Shown in pieces: positions 25,901 to 39,900 of a stretch of DNA of 64,000 nt (position 1 is the stretch's first letter; each line of letters begins with the position of its first letter). A model generated the notes under the pieces. The model was given only the letters and a program-made list of their open reading frames with translations. It was not told the DNA's origin and searched no databases. The translations under genes and the position numbers were made by a program. Origin of the DNA: Aplysia californica (taxonomy: Eukaryota > Mollusca > Gastropoda > Aplysiida > Aplysiidae); NCBI RefSeq assembly GCF_000002075.1, contig NW_004797731.1, positions 134,533-198,532 of the forward strand, given 5' to 3'.

Positions 25901-27932
25901 AAGGTCAGGGATGGGGCAAAGATCACAGGTCAGGGATGGGGCAAAGATCACAGGTCAGGGATGGGGCAAAAACCAAAGGTCAGGGAAGGGGCAAATGGTG
26001 AAATGGTATAGGTTTAACGCCCCTATCAACACTGTTAGGTTATTTCCGAGGCGGTCAGACACAGTTCCAATTACTTGAATATAACTTTAAAGTGTTAGAC
26101 AAGAGATTTAGAGCCTTGATACACTATATCATATTGAAGCTAATCTCCAACTGTCTTGAAAACCATTTTTTTCTCTCCTCTTTCTTTTGTACCCATATTT
26201 TCTTTTAAAACAATTTTTGGGGTATTTTTAAAAACATGTTTTTTTGTGTTTTGTTTTGGGGTTGTTTTTTTTGGGGGGGGGGAGGTTGGCACAGTTTTGA
26301 TGAAAAATATTTGCTTTCTGGCAACAAATTATGCTCTCGTTATATTCTCACCAGTTGACCAGTTGAGTCTGCAACTCACCTCAGAGAAGTCCCCGTATCG
26401 TATATGCAGTTTCGCCATCGCATCTAGCCAGGTTTTCCTGAGCTCTGGAGTGCTGGCGTAGGACTTAGCCAGGCTGTACTGTAGGTCCACCAGGAGCTCA
26501 GGGTCGTTCTCGTTCTCCTTCATCTGGGCCGTGGCCATCAGAACTGTGCGGATACGCTTGGTCAGGTCACGGACCTCACCAGGGAATGGCGTTTTCTGTT
26601 GGAAAGTGTAATAAACTTGTTGGTCAGAGGTCATAGGTCATGGACCAGTAGGGTCCAATCATAGAGGATGAAAGGTCACGGCTGAGGAACGTGAGCAGTG
26701 ATGTTGGGATACAGCTAGCATTCCAGTCATGATGGTTTTGTGGTTTTGCTTTGAGTAATTGTGGAGTACAACGTCCACATGATAATTGCCATTTAGCGCT
26801 GGGTAAAAGTAAGATGACTGAAGAGACACAAGGGAGGGGAAAAGCAGAAGTAGGACATATTAGTAGTGCCTTCCAACCACCAGCAGTTTTAAAATGAAGG
26901 CAAAATTACAGTTGTTGTAAGCTGATTGAGTGTTAAATTCAGTGAAGCCAATGGCATGTCAGATGGTACTTTGGCTGGCCAGTCTGTGCTGGGATACTTT
27001 AAGGCTGATGTATGAGAAGGCAGAAAATCATATGAGGCTTCACAAATTAGCTATGCTGAAACCAAGAGAGAAGCCCGCAAGGTGCACACATCCACATGTG
27101 AAAATGAAGCTTTGAAATGTTCAAAATCTAGCAAAACTGTTCTCAGCCAGAATTGATCTCATTGGCCATAGCAGAAGCCACAAATTATATAAATCCTTAG
27201 TTAATTTTTTCTATTTCCCTTTAAGAAATTATGCTCCTTCGCAGATGCATTAATCATCATCAGACATTGACGAACAAACTATTATCATTATATTTATTAG
27301 TAGGTAAGGAGAAACGAAGTGTTCAATTGAACTTGCTCCAACAGTAACCTGTTCAAGACAATCACTTGGACAAACAACCACTTTCCACCCCCATTCCCCC
27401 TCCCTTTTTTCATGTTTAAAAAAATATAACAGCTCTTTCCACAAGGACCACCTGTCTAAGATGACCACTTTTTCTCCTTGGCAATGGATGGTTGTCTTGA
27501 ACCAGTCCCAATGTTCATGTTGTTTATGAGAACACATGAATTTGGTGCAGTTATTACAGACTGTTGGATAGGAAATTAAGACTGGACAGGAGAAAGAAAA
27601 GAAGTGGAAAAGAAAATATTCAGGATGACCAGTACTGCAGCTTTTGCAAGAGTATTAACTGTATTTATATCATAAATATTTAAAAATTAAAAATAATTTA
27701 CGTAATTTCTTTTTTCTTTTTTTTGTCTTTTGTGGTGTTGTTGGTTTTCAAAAATTCACAAAACACAACTACTTTTTAAAAAAAATTAAATTTTTGAAAA
27801 TCTGATAATTTGCGACAATTACTGATTCAGAACTTAAGCGTATCCCACAATGAGTCCAATTGACTTACCAAAAATTAAAAAATACAGAGCAAGCTGGATC
27901 CAACTTTCACCCCTAAACATGCCAGGAGCGAG

Positions 27933-27966
<34 letters not shown>

Positions 27967-30900
27967 CACACACACACTCCCACTCGCACACATACACACA
28001 AGCACAAACACGCACACACATCCAAACACATACTGTTCAAACATGTGTATGCACACACATAATTTTAAAACAAAATCTATAGTGGCAATTAACTCACAAA
28101 AGTGATGGTTAGTCTAGAACAAAGCATTATGAATTAAAAATAAGAACATCTTTAAATATGAGTCTAAGATACAAGCAACCAAAAAAAAAAAAAGGCAAAA
28201 AATGAGAGCTAAGAAAAATAGATACAACCCCTACAGTGTAAAATGCAAAACTCATATCTTGCCGCTTCAACAGCATCGTATAAATATAAAAAATTTACTG
28301 TAAAAAGCAAAAAGAAAGCATGAATCCACAAACAGCAGAAGCAATAATAGATATGCACAATTTATAATAGTGATGAACGTTCACAAAAGTTCTACAATCA
28401 GTGACAACAATACGTTAAGTGAGAGACAGCACAAGTGCAAGCAGTTCAAAAACAATACACACTCTCAATATTTATCAACTGATTTTTAAAAGTGTATTAA
28501 CAGGGGCCTATCCTATAGGTGACTTTACACCCCTGTTGAAAAAAATTCTGATCTGTTAGGAGGCGGGCTTTGACCCTGCCTGTTAGAGCCAACCCTGACT
28601 GAGAAGGATACAACATCTCAGCAAAACGACATAGATACTTCATGAAAAGTTCTCCCCACTCGGGTTTCCTGCGTGCAACGACAAAGTGCCTAACCGCTAC
28701 ACAACAAACGCTGGCATATTTATCAATGCTCCCAGAAGATTCAAAATACTTCAATATTTCCAATGTGCCGCCATTCTGTGATATGAAGAACACTGACCCC
28801 TGTGGGCATGGTTTGAAGCAACTGAAATGCTAAAAGATCTAAAATGAAGTCGATGGAGGCATACACCATTTACAGTTAGAATCAGAAGCATACAAAAATA
28901 TTCAAACTGTGTGTATACATTTTATGAGACAACTTGTACTTACAGTATACAAAAGATAATTTTTAAAGCTTTTAAATATTAGACGCACTTCAATAGTGGG
29001 GTATTAAGTGTCATGGTATTAGTCAAGAGTACATGTTTCAGAGCGTTATTGATACAAATTTGGTCATGAAAGTGCCACAGACAGATTTCGTTTCAACAAT
29101 ACTAAGCGTCACAGGAATTTGAGACAGTGTTCAGGTTTTTAATGCCCCTAGCACCTTGCAACAGAGTCCTGGTATGCTACGCGCAGAGCATTAACACATG
29201 ATACTTAATACTATTGGCTCCATTTGATCCAGAGAAATCATGGACTGCCATCAAAACAAAGATGTCCCAGTCTGTAGGAGAGGTGCTGGGTTACATGGCC
29301 TGCCGTGTCTCTAAATCCCAACACAGGAGTGACAGTCTCTGCCACCACAGATCTCACACTTGTTGTAGGAGCTGTCATTGACTGCAGTTCCCTTTTTTCT
29401 TTTCCCTTTCTTTTTCCCTATTTTGAATGGCTTGTAGTATTTAGAAGGTACACAGTACTGTGCTCACATAATACACAGAACACGTTGCTCTGCTGTAAGT
29501 ATGAAAAAGAGGCAGATTTCGTCCATTCATCACTTTTCACCACCAAGTGAAGTCATGCTTTGCAGCCGTGTGACAAGTAGAAATTTATCTTGTGTGTATG
29601 AGACCTTAGATAGTACAAAGCACAATACCGAAATAGTAAGATAAGGAAATTGAATAGCATTAACGAAAAGCCACAGTACTTGTAAAAGTTTTCTTATAAA
29701 TGTATATTTCCAAATTGTCACTGCTGCAAAAGATTGTGACTACACCAACACAATCTAGCTCAAACAGGAGGCAAACATGATTTACATTGCTCTGGAGGCA
29801 GGCTGCTTTGACTCTGCCTGTTTGGGTCAGCCCAATGTGTGAGTACACACTACTACTACACCAGAGCAGAAAGATGAAGTCACTGGATGAATTTTCTTCC
29901 ACAAAAGGGAATTGAACTCATCTCCATAAAGGGCACAGAGAAGATCTAAACCACTGCACCACAGATGAAAGTAATTCAGAGGGAAAAAAAGGAAAGCAAG
30001 TACCAAATGAACACCTTTATGAACATAAAAAGACTCTTTGTTCAAATTGTCCCAACAATGGGTGGTCGAATGGTGAAAACAGTATACAGAGGGGGAAAAA
30101 ATTAATGAAAAACAAAAACAACCTTAAAATAAAAACAAAAATCATTGCAAAAGTGAAAAAAAGCTACCCTCTGTTTGGCAAGCCATAACTGAAGCAAACA
30201 CCAAATAAAAATATTTTATTTCAAAGCGCTCAACAACAACAAAAATACTGTAAAAACCTCAAAACAAGACACAAACTGACTGACCATTTAAAGGGTGACA
30301 GATTACTCAAGCAAGAACACAGCTGGTTAGAAGATGTAGCACCCAATGACAGCACAAGAGTGACGCTATAGCACAAAAAGAAGCCACATCAAGGTTAGCC
30401 CAAGGTAAAGTTGAGAAAATTGTACAGCCTAGACAGATATATTATGTATTCCAATGCGGCACTCGGCAAGTGTCTCAGAAAGCCAGCTGCAATTTCTGTC
30501 TGGTTAACCAAAAAAAAATTTTTTTTAAGATAAAAAGAAAATAGAAAAGTAGAATTGGAAAGACAGCGTATATTGTGAGTGGTAAAAACGTGTGAACTTA
30601 CGACTAACTCCTTTTGGTCTAGGAACTGAAGCAAATTAAGTCTGGAATTATTCAACTGTGTAACGGCAGTGTTCATAAGAGAGAACAAAAATATTTGCAT
30701 AACCAAATGAAACATGGGATAAACGTATGCGTGAGTGAGCGCCTGTATGTGGCCATGCATGATTCACTATGTGTATGCAGACACTGGATGTCTTGCAACA
30801 TCTACAAAATGAGACTTAACCTGGAAAAGACAACTATGTTCACATTTCAACCCATGGAAAACTAATAAAGCATTCAACAACTGTGGAAGACGTATTTAGA

Positions 30901-33900
30901 GACACTATTTAGGGATCAGCACGGGTCAAAGAAACCATGCTGAGAAAAGAAAACAATCATAGTTGATCTTCTTCCAAGACAACAAAGTTACTGTAATTCA
31001 GTGAAAATGATATTCTAGAAAAATTCAGGTAAAACGAGGGGGTGGGGTGGGGGTGGTTGGTTTGATAAGAAATAACAACTCAGTAATTACTAAGGAAAAA
31101 AATTTTTTTTTTTAACTCCCCCCAGGAAAGTTTCAATTGTTTTGATCACAGTTAATCCTCTTGGTTGATTTACTGATATATAATAAAGTCAGCAACTTAA
31201 GTCTCATTTTTAGCTGTTGCTCATCAAAATTCCATCAAATATTCTGCAGAAATAGGTGTCAAACGACAGACAACAGATCTTCATTCATCAGAGGAACAGT
31301 TTTTCCACCAGAGTGAAGAGATAAAACTGTGAAGATTATTTCGACATTGACAAACAAAAAGTTCGGTGCGCAAATGAAGGGACAAATTATGAGACAAAAA
31401 GGCAGGACAGGCGTTTAAAAAAAATTCCCAACAATAAATGTCTGATAAAAAAAGCAGTATGTCAAATCAATCAAAATTTTCATAGTAAATCTTCATTTTT
31501 CAGGAGCTAGATCTGAACAAAAACATCAGTCATCACTGTTTGATATTCATTTCTCTGCTCCGACAAATTAAAACAACACCACCCCACCCCGCCCCCCTCC
31601 CTTTATCATCCTGGTCTTCTATCTGTTGACATGGAGACACTCTGTGATCTATGTGGTCATGACTAACGAGGTGCATCTCATATTTAAGTTTCCCTGCAAT
31701 TTACCGCTCATAAATATAGTTATCAAAATTGTTTTAGTATTCCAAAATAAAAGGTATTATATTACTTGTATTAGAAAACAAGGGGGGGGGCTGGGGTTCT
31801 ATCACGCAAATGGATTATGAACTAAGGACAGAAATGTTAAACTTCAGTATTTACAGCTGCATTTCATAGCATGCTGACCCGTACATAAGGAAGAATATTG
31901 CTTTGTTGTTTATTCTTTGCGTCAGTCTATCTGTCCTTACATATGTGAAGGTTTATGATAATTGATGAGCACTACTATGTACACTGTGTCTAAATGACAG
32001 TGTGTACCTTTGAGTGTGAGGGTAAGTGTGTGTATGCGTGTGTGGGTGTGTGAGTGTGTGAGTGTGTGTGTCTGCGTGTGTCTGCGTGTGCGTGTGTACA
32101 TGTGTATGCGTGCACGTGTGCGCGCATGAGAGTGCATGCATGAGAATTCATCGAGTTAAAACAGACATCAAAGCCTCTGTACATGCATGTGTGTGGGTGA
32201 AATAGTGTTCACATTCGCATGTGTGTGTGTGTGTGCGTGCATATGTACAGTGTATGAGGTCAAAAACTGATGACTCTCTGCATGCAAGTGTGTTTAAGAA
32301 TGTGTGTGTAAAAAAAAATATTCATTTCCTAAAACTACCTGGGTGCCTGGGAATTTTATGCAGCGCTTTAAAGAGACAAAAAACCCAATTGAAATGACTA
32401 CAAAGAAAATCCGTAAAGAATATTATTGTTGAGAAAAATAAGCTGACATGACACAAACAGCTTCCACCAAACAACTTTCTCACTAGCATAATTTATAAGT
32501 AATTTACCATTAGGACACTCTGAAAGGATTGAAATGAAAAATAAACAGTCGGACAATGTCATAAAAAATTCTGCTTAATTCTGTGTAATCTTTGAAAAAG
32601 CCACCAACCAAGGAAGGTAGTGCTTCTTTCAAAATTAGGATATTTTTCTTCTGTCGTTCCCATACAACAAACAGTGTTTTTCCTCCACTTTTCACACAAC
32701 TATTTCTTTAACTATATAAATCATATAACATTATTCACAGCTCTATTCATGGGGCATAGAAATTTTACAGTGTATTGATTTATTCCATTCATGTTGTTTA
32801 GTAATTGAACATATTTTTTTTGGTATGTAGAGGTATTATTACATCCTAATCGACACAATTTACATGATTTAGGAAGCAGGCTTCAACTCTGCCTGTCAGG
32901 TCAACCTGGACTGAAAGGAATACTAAATCCCAGCAGAAAGATCGAGATGCTTGATTAAAATTCTCCCCTCTCGTGATTCAAACTTAAGTCTCCTGTGTGC
33001 TATGGCGAAGCACCTGACAGCTTCACCATAGATGCCAGTAGATTGAACAGTGTATAGATTTTTTCCGTCAAAAATCAAAGAATCAGCTTGAGACGTTCAG
33101 GCTAACATATGATGTTGAGCAATAATCATCATACACCTTTTAGGGAACATAGATAAAGTCACTGGAGCTTGTCCTCTGATGAGACTCAAGAACCTTAACT
33201 CAAAAACAGAGTGGCCACTGAACTAACGCTGACCAGCAACAGACATTTTGGGACATTGTCAGTAGTCAAGGGACATTGTGTATTATAAGAGCTTAGTATA
33301 ACGTTTTAACTATTCTACGTACCTACGTACGCATGCTCTATATGCTATACAACTATTTTCCTACAAATACAAACAAAAGTTTATTTAGATGATTTAGAAA
33401 AAAACTTGCTCTTTTTAATTTTTTCCTAGCGTCTGAGACACACAGTCCAAATCTGAGTATGAGAAATTTGCTCAACTACACACCAATGAGAAAACTGGCA
33501 TTTTTATGTTGATTAACAATAATTGCATTTATATAGCGCATATATCCATGCTGTACATCATGCTCTATGCTTTTTACAACTATTTTTTAGCTATTGGTCA
33601 GTTCAGATAATTATTGGTCAGGCAGTAACAAATCATTGGCAGGGTTCATGTGAACAAAAAAGGTGATGTCTACAAAGGGGTGCCACCCAAAAAACAACAG
33701 ATTTCAGGAACTTGGTGTAAAATTTCGTAAGCTGAAGGATAGAAGTAACTATGTCCAAATTCCTTGTTTTGACAAAAATGGATTTTTAGGATAAGGTGTT
33801 ATAGGCAACTCTTGGGCAAAGGCACATAGTCCCTCATACGACCTTAAGTATTTGAGAGTGTCGTAAAACTCTTACCAAACAGATACATCAGGAATTGCGA

Positions 33901-36900
33901 TTGTAGCAACATTATTGGGCAGATTAGTTTGACAGTTACACACATGATGCAATATCGTTTGATTGCCTCCATTATGCTGTTTTTGGCATTTTGGCCAAAA
34001 TGGACAAGGTCACTTCTGGCTCTCAGCCCACGATATAAGAAAAGAAATATATATATCACCTAAACAAATAAGTATTTTTCAGACAGTAAGCTAATAGAAA
34101 TGAGGATATTGCAGCAACAGAAACAACAAACAACAAAAAACTGAAAAATTGGTATCATCAACAAAATAGGAGGAAAAACACACATCACACACAAAACACA
34201 AAATGTTTGGAAGGGTCTGTATTTTCAAAGTCACTGAAACCTGTCCAGAAAAGTGGCACCCCTACCAACAAACTTCAACAGTGTAACTCAAGCAGGCTTT
34301 ACATCATGACGATAACCACAAAATATCCAGCACACACACACAAAAAAAGATGAAATTTTAATTTTTTTAAAACATAGCAGTGGTAGATAAAGGTGACAAC
34401 AAATAACTTTTTGTTTGAATCTTACGACACAAAGAAGGTGTACTAGTTTAAGTGCAGGCCTCTCACCTGTATACTCTTGTCGCTGCTGGCATAGTTGTTG
34501 ACGATGGCCAGACTTTCCTGGAAGCGAGTGGTGCTCAGCCCTACCACCACGCCAATCAGCTGAGACACAGAGATGATCACCTGCAGAGACACAATAATAG
34601 ATAGCATTTGCAGACCGCAAGTTCCCGCTCAACAGCAAGCTCTATGTGCTTTATAATCTATACTATTACCCGGCAGACCTGATACATTCTTAAACAACCT
34701 CAACTTCCTGGGAAGCATACAGTGCAAGCTGCCATTTATAGGCCCTAAAGCACTAACAGACTGACAAGATCTTTCGATGTCTACGGCTGGGTACCCATTC
34801 CAACATGGGTGAAGTGAGGAAAATTTGTGTAAAGTACCTTTCCCAAGGACACAAGGACGAGCCTGAGGGTTGCACCCTCGAACATGCAACCTCACAATTA
34901 CAAGTCCGCTGGCCTAACCACTAGACAACAAGATAAAGAAAAGAAGTTGTTCTTTGCCCAAGTAAAATGAAGCACACTCACAAGTAAAAGGAATATTTAC
35001 AAGGAATTTTGAGTTTAATTTTAGATTTAGTCAAAGTTTTACAACACTTGCAACACAATTAGGTCATATAAGACCAAGCCAATTACCTGTACACATGACC
35101 ACTTCCCATCTTGCGTTTTAAAAAATATAATGACACTGTCCAAGATATCTACCTGTCTAAGACAACCAATTTTCCCCTTAAAAATGAGTGGCTGTCTTAG
35201 ACGATTTCAACAGTAAGTTTAATGAGGGAAGGCCAAGAGTTTTCAAACTATAGGAATAATGTTGTCATCATAGTCAAGAGGCAATAAATTTTTAATTTAT
35301 TTCATGCCATTGCCACATTATGAAACTTACTCATATTTTGGATGGTGGTGAATAATTGTTCGCACTACATATTAATAATGATAAGTTGGACATGTAGCAC
35401 TTCAGTTTCATCAGAAAAGAATGAAAAATAACAAAATCATCTCTAAAATAGTAAATAATGGACTGGACAAATAAAGCTAAACAAAATGTCCATACTTTGT
35501 ACAGGTACGAATCAGATCTCATGCACATGGTTTGTATATAAACGACTGACACAGTCTAGGTACCGCAAATCATATTTGTTTCAGTTAGAGTTTTACGGCA
35601 CTTGCAAAACAATTAGGTCATGTAAGTGCTGTAGATTAGAGCTATTACAAGAGAGTTAGTTTCAGTAAGAGTTTTAAGACACTTGCAACACAATAAGGTC
35701 ATATAAGCGCCGAAGATTAGAGGTGTTACAAGAGAGCAACAAACATAAAAAAGAAGGAGGAGAGATCAGGACGATAGATGTTTGATAGGAAAGAAGGAGC
35801 AAACCACACCAGAGCATCCACCAATCACCCAGTTACAAGAGAGTAACAAACACACAAAAAAAGGAGGAGAGAAAAGGCCGAAAATGTCAGATAGGAAAGA
35901 AGGAGCAAACTACACCAGATCACCCGCCTACCACCTAGTACAATGGCATCTACATTTAAAAACATTGGCAGGGTATGAGCTAAAAAGCTCACATCTTTCT
36001 CTCTCCTTCTCTCAGCCACTGGGAAGAAAAACACTCACCTGCAGATGCACTCTTGTAAAACTTTTGCGATTGGAAAACTCAAAGTTGGACCTCATGAGAA
36101 GGTAGAGTAAAGCACATGCCTCACGCCGAGTGGAGTTGAGCTTGGAGTTGCAGCAACGAAGAATCTAGGAGTATACAGATAGAAACATTGTACTATTGCG
36201 ATACAAAAGCTAGTCAACATCTAAAAAAGTAAATACAAGTATTTAAAAAAAACTCTGTAGTCAGAAAGTTTTGTAAACAGTTAAAACGAATTTGGGCACA
36301 AGTAAAAGAGAATATGTTGATTAAACAGTTAATTTCTCAGAAATCACAGAATACACTTTTTTATTCTCATATCAACACAACAACAAAATTGACAAGTACT
36401 ACACTAAGATAAAAATGAAAGTTTTCTTTCCAGTCTCATTTATTCTCACCATTTAATTTCTTTTTTTAACTTACCGTCCTAGAATTAATAGAAATACTTG
36501 CCTACATCATCATCAAGTATACTGTAGAGGAGAATTAACGTTTGCTTTGTTGAGGAGGGGTCACTGATCCTAAATAATTCCAACTGTTTGATAGACTGAT
36601 ACTACACCGTTGTTGCCAGAAAATTGCAAAACTCTGTCTGACCTTGCTTTAAAAATAAAAAATAAATGGCATCTGTATACCACAGGTGCCCACTCAGCAG
36701 CAAGTATTTATGAGTTTTACAATCAATACTATTACTCCAGCTGACCCTAGAACGCTCAGGTATTTATATAGATTGTAAAACTCATAAATACTTGTTGCTG
36801 ACAATGATGAAATATAATAACAGTAAATATTTGCATAGCGCAAATTCTCATTCAGCAGCAAGTTCTGTGCACTTAACAAGCTATACTATTATCTACTCAG

Positions 36901-39900
36901 GGGTTTACCTTCCCTTCCAGAAAAATCCAAGCTTTTGTAAGTTGCTCATTCTCAGCAAAATAATCAGAGGGGTATAAATGCAATCACAACTGGGCCCTAA
37001 CACTTTGCAGAATATGGCTACCCCTTCTCCCAAATGACTTTTTTCACAGAGTCATTAAACACCTTTCATGTACATACTGTAAGCATATATCCCCTTTTAC
37101 TGGGAACAATGGTCTGAGATAAATGCATATACATATTGTTAGCACATGTCCCTTTTAGCCAGGAAAGAAAGTTAAAGTTAGTGCATGCTATCATTAAAGC
37201 ACACTACCAAAGTACACTATGTTTAGAGAGAAAGAGAAGTACTTTAAGGCAACGAGGCCATGAATAGGCTGTAACATGAATAGGCTGTCACATGAATAGC
37301 CTGGCACAGTGTGGAGTATTGACACAGGATATCTTTCCCATTGTGGGTTACACTTCCTGGTTCTTTCAAAGCCGGAGTAACTTGTCCTTTCATTCCTTTC
37401 CTACACCCAGATAAAAACTGATAAAGCAAAGAATGGGTCACCATTGACTGGCCTTACCTCATAGCACAGCTCTCCGCACATATCTGCACTGCCTTTAAAC
37501 AACACCGCTTGGAACTGTCAAGGAAAAAAAATAGAGAATATGCATTATATCAATGTGTATAGGACACATGTGAAGATAAGACACAGGTAGACTTGGGAGT
37601 CAAAATACATCATATTGTCGACAAGCTGTTCAATTGCTCTATGCCAAGAAAGCAAAATTTTTCAGAAGAGAGAAAAAAACAGCTTTATCCTTTTTAACAG
37701 TTATACCCACATTATCTTTAATTTCTTGCCTTTTTTTTTTTCAAATTTATAAAATGAACTTCAATAAAATGTTTATCAAGCTCATGCAAATAGTTCCACA
37801 GATTTAAAACTGCCATAATATTTATTTGTTACAAAATTTTGGGCTCTTTACACCTAAACAGCTGGCTGACGATACGCTCATATGACAAAAAGAAACAAAT
37901 TTTTCACGGCAAGCGCCATCTCTTTTGTATGTACACTTTTCACACTTCAAAACAAAATAAATCAGGTTTTTTTTTTTTTTTACTTAAAAATATTTTACTG
38001 ATTTGTGCCTCATAGATTATTGAATGGCCTTCTATAAAGATTAAACACAATGAACTATTTAAGATTATGGAAAATCCTGACATAGATTGAAAAGATCTAA
38101 GAAATATTGAGAATTTGTACAGGGGCCAATGCACTGTTGTAAGAATTGATGGAGAATACAGCAAATATAGGAGGATTAATTAAAAGAGGAGTGAGGCATG
38201 GATGCATTAGGTCACCACTTAGTCTTAAACATCCCTCTAGAAACAGCCCTTAAGACACAATTTTAATGGTGGATTCAAAAAAGGACCTTCAATTGCTTCT
38301 AGATCTGTTGTAACAGAAAGTGAACGTAATAGATTATTGTTTAAAGTGAAGAAAACATAATTCATGGTAACATTTTAAAAAGCAGTAAATCTTATTTGTA
38401 ATCTCATATGCAAAGATGAAAAGATGAGACATGTTCTACAATTTAAATATCAAGGATATATAATCACATTTAATGCCACATGTTCCACAGAGGAAAAAAA
38501 ACTGCACTGACTAAATACAGTTTCAAATAACCCCTTTCTCATATTTCTATCTGTCCTGCTGAATTGTTACTTACAATGTAAATGAGAGACATTATCACTA
38601 TTATCAGTTAATTCATCCAGGTATTGACTCACTTTCTCACTAAGGGTGTGCCTCTTTCTTTTCTCTCCCTTTGGTCTTGTAAAGTTACTTCAGTATCATG
38701 TATGTGATTGAAATGTTACCCCGATTGGTCCTATTTTTGTACTTTTTCTTTGTTGTTTTTCTCTATCTCACTTTTTCCTTTGCATCAAATGGCCACTATC
38801 TTGCTCATATGCTTCAAGACCTAGTGGATACTTTCAGTTCACTGGGATCTACTCAAACTTCATGGTAAGACTGTACCCCTTTCTCATCTTTCTCTTTTTT
38901 GTCTTAATAAGTTCTTGATTCAGACATACTCTTTTTCTTTTGTTCCTGTCTGTCCTAGTTTTTTCCTGAACTAAAAGACTGCTATTGTATTAATGTGCTT
39001 TTCTTTACTTAAACAAACAAGTTTGTTAGGTACAATATTATCTTGTTGTTTTCCATGAGATGAGCTCACCTTCTTGATGAACGCCCTCCAGGCCCCGAAC
39101 ACATGTTTCTGCAGAGTCTCTGACTGGCTGGACCGCAGGAAACTCAAGTAGATCCGGAATACAGTGTGCATCATGTTGTTGTCCCCGCCTCGGGCCTCAA
39201 GGTCTTTCTGTGCAAGCAGCCAGGGCGAAAATTTTTTTTTTAAGTAAGAGTTTTACGGCACTTGCAACACATATAGGTCATATAAATGCCAAAGAGTAGA
39301 GGTGTTACTAAATAGTAACATACAAATAAGAGAAAGAGGAGAGATTCGGACGATAGATGTTTGATAGGAAAGAAGAAGCAAGCCACAACAAACCACCCGC
39401 CAGCCATCCACAGGAGAAGAACAAAACACAGTCACATTAGATACAACTGTATACATGATGGCATAACGCACAGAAGTGAAAAATGTACATCAATTGCTTG
39501 GTGTTAGAATCCGCCATAATTATGCCATTTGGTAAAAAAGTGACGTATGACGAGTCTTACACAGAGTAGAGCTGTGCCCATTCGACTTTACTATTCGACA
39601 TTCATAATTTTTGCACTATTTACTATTCACAGCTATTCGAAGCAAGGCAGAGCCATTCGAATGCCATGTGATTTTTTAAACAGATAAATCAAATGGGTTT
39701 TCGTCTCATTTTTCTCAAACGTAGAAAAATTGGAGTACATTATATCTAAAATCATTAAGATAAATATACAGAAATACTCCTTATTTGATGGTTACGAGAC
39801 AGAGTGATAAGAGGAGCCTACAGGAGTTATAAAACAATCCTTTAGAGAATATCTCTAACTATTCAATATTCACTCGTCACTCTATGGACAGCTCAAGCAA

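Larger units (their letters stand above)
26596..34466 (-). other. Intron 18
   Basis: A 7.9-kb intron with three SINE B copies, a pogo-like MITE and CA/TG microsatellites. The stretches 28800-29770, 30000-31990 and 33050-33500 show no recognised feature beyond A/T-rich runs. Confidence 0.7.
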
